A DNA stretch of 51,052 nucleotides from CAJXVY01 sp965660355 (lineage in GTDB: Bacteria; Actinomycetota; Actinomycetes; Actinomycetales; Microbacteriaceae). This document shows, one piece after another, positions 49,908 to 51,052 of this stretch. The stretch's first letter is position 1; every line of letters starts with the position of its first letter. Location: contig CBFHZN010000008.1 in NCBI GenBank assembly GCA_965660355.1, positions 1-51,052 of the forward strand. Reading direction: 5' to 3'. The notes beneath the pieces are model-generated. The model worked only from the letters and a program-made list of their open reading frames with translations, made no database searches and was not told the DNA's origin. A program made the position numbers and the translations under genes.

Positions 49908-50945
49908 CTAGAGCTTGAGTGCTGGTGCACTTTCTCTAATGTGCAAGGAATATGGAGCGAGTTTATGCCTGCCAGTTCCCGAAAGACCTTCAATACGCTC
50001 AATCAGCATTCCCACCGCTTCCTCGGCAATCGATTGGATGTTTGGTGAAACTGAGCTAAGAGTTGGGTATGAATATCTTGCTAATGAAGTGTCATCCCAA
50101 CCAATGACCGCTACATCTTTGGGAACCTCTACCCCGAGATCTCTCAGAGCCTGCAGTGCTGCCACTGCAAACCTGTCATCGCGGCACAAGACAGCGTCAA
50201 ATACCATTCCGCTCTTCACTGCCTCTTCAACAGTTACCTTGGCCGATTCCGGATGAAAACTCTCCACTGGCAACACTAGGTTTGTGTCAATTGTCATCCC
50301 CGCCTCTTCAATTGCGACCTGATAACCAGCCAGTCTTTTTTTTGTTGCACCCGCGTTATCACCGCGGATGTCACCTAAAAATGCAATTCTTTTTCTCCCA
50401 AGCCCCAGTAGGTGCCGCACCGCATCTTCTGCGGCAAGGGTGTTGTCAATCATTATGTGATCAAAAGAAATAGGTGAGGCGGCCTCGCCCAAAATCACCA
50501 CCGGAGTTCCCTCTTCTATGTCTGCCAAGTCCAAACTGGTAACCTTGGCTGGCTGAAAAATAACCCCATCCACCATTCCAGCCTCACGGTCTCTTAGAAC
50601 ATCCAGTTCTTTTTCCGAATCACCATCTGTTTGCTCAATCAGCACTCGATAGTCTCTATCTTCTGCAGCCTTCACCACCGCATCTGCAAGGGATGAAAAA
50701 TACGGGTGGTTTGTTTCTGGAATGGCCAGCGCAATCATTGAGGTTTTTCCGGTAACCAGTCGCCTGGCGGTCAGGTTTGGTTTATAGCCCAAATCTTCAA
50801 TAGCTTTTTTGACCCGCGATCTCATCTCCGGTGTTACGTGCTCATAGTTGTGTACAACGTTGGATACGGTTTTAGTGGAGACTCCTGCATGCCTAGCCAC
50901 GTCCACTAGACGAACACGTTTAGCTCCGTTTTTAGCTCCACTCAT
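49908..50945 (-). CDS. LacI-family transcriptional regulator
   Basis: 345 residues. N-terminal LacI HTH and hinge: VRLVDVARHAGVSTKTVSNVVHNYEHVTPEMRSRVKKAIEDLGYKPN and LTARRLVTGKTSMIAL. The C-terminal sugar-binding domain runs to IRESAPALKL. ATG at 50945 is chosen because GGGAG lies 6 bp upstream; two TTG codons before it are in frame but worse. It probably senses a sugar, ligand unknown. A 20-bp palindrome lies about 75 bp upstream. Confidence 0.92.
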   Translation of the reverse strand: MSGAKNGAKRVRLVDVARHAGVSTKTVSNVVHNYEHVTPEMRSRVKKAIEDLGYKPNLTARRLVTGKTSMIALAIPETNHPYFSSLADAVVKAAEDRDYRVLIEQTDGDSEKELDVLRDREAGMVDGVIFQPAKVTSLDLADIEEGTPVVILGEAASPISFDHIMIDNTLAAEDAVRHLLGLGRKRIAFLGDIRGDNAGATKKRLAGYQVAIEEAGMTIDTNLVLPVESFHPESAKVTVEEAVKSGMVFDAVLCRDDRFAVAALQALRDLGVEVPKDVAVIGWDDTSLARYSYPTLSSVSPNIQSIAEEAVGMLIERIEGLSGTGRHKLAPYSLHIRESAPALKL

Positions 50946-51018
50946 CAACAACTCCCATGAATCACAAACTCACTTCATCACAGAATAGTCACGAAATGCC
51001 GAGTTAACTTGCAAAATA

Positions 51019-51038
51019 AATTTACATCGTTGTAAATT
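51019..51038. promoter_or_regulatory. LacI-type palindromic operator
   Basis: AATTTACA-TCGT-TGTAAATT: perfect 8-bp arms around a central CG-containing core, the usual shape of LacI-family operators. It lies upstream of the LacI regulator gene and at the edge of whatever gene follows to the right, so it may serve both. Confidence 0.7.
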
Positions 51039-51052
51039 GCCTCTTAATTATT

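Overview
The window looks like chromosome of a small-genome freshwater or marine actinobacterium, most likely a Microbacteriaceae of the Luna type (Rhodoluna/Aquiluna-like). This is judged from an actinobacterial GlnR-type orphan regulator next to ppk, a MutT1-type NUDIX/phosphatase fusion and pst; from base composition near 50% GC by eye, low for the phylum; and from very tight gene packing with many 1-11 bp overlaps and TTG/GTG starts. The taxon is an inference; no rRNA gene is present.

Layout. 1-815 (minus): a nitrobindin-like gene cut by the left edge and two small membrane proteins. 886-8791 (plus): glnR, ppk, NUDIX-phosphatase, then pstS-pstC-pstA-pstB. pstS follows three 11-bp-spaced PHO-box repeats, and an 18-bp hairpin separates pstS from pstC. 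8853-12169: an SDR-DUF2867 protein, an orphan FecE-like ATPase and a Ca/Na antiporter. 12198-12270 is tRNA-Lys(UUU). From there to a second copy of the tRNA's 3' half at 15518-15556 lies an island-like segment: an AraC regulator, four small membrane proteins in an A-B-A'-B' pattern, and a truncated relic of a lipoprotein gene whose intact copy sits outside at 16356-16919.

15621-18029 (minus): a FAS1 protein, a DUF4864-like lipoprotein and a zinc alcohol dehydrogenase. 18367-29622 is a glycerol regulon: glpK, an aldo/keto reductase, and a minus-strand operon glpD-glpS-glpT-glpP-glpQ-glpU-glpV in the order described for the rhizobial glycerol ABC transporter. A SorC-type regulator diverges from it, and a 16-bp palindrome lies between. 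Together these would import glycerol by ABC transport, phosphorylate it and oxidise it to DHAP.

29742-39594: a LolA-like secreted protein with an ABC-2 exporter, DUF998, SDR, a D,D-carboxypeptidase (PBP4 type), Gfo/Idh/MocA, a CopC-like protein and a Ktr/Trk K+ uptake pair. 39664-42825: a coupled trio of a PP-loop ATPase, DgcN and DgcA, suggesting D-glutamate or peptide metabolism with an unassigned ATP-dependent step. 42885-44447: a membrane protein plus XRE regulator under a promoter embedded in an inverted repeat, a DUF1801 protein and small membrane proteins. 44585-50945: a fatty acid desaturase, a ferric-reductase-like flavoprotein, a BASS transporter, an acyl-CoA ligase and a LacI regulator with a 20-bp operator-like palindrome at the right edge.

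Best candidates for undescribed biology: the tRNA-Lys-flanked membrane-protein quartet, the PP-loop/DgcN/DgcA trio, and the rhizobial-type glycerol importer in an actinobacterium.
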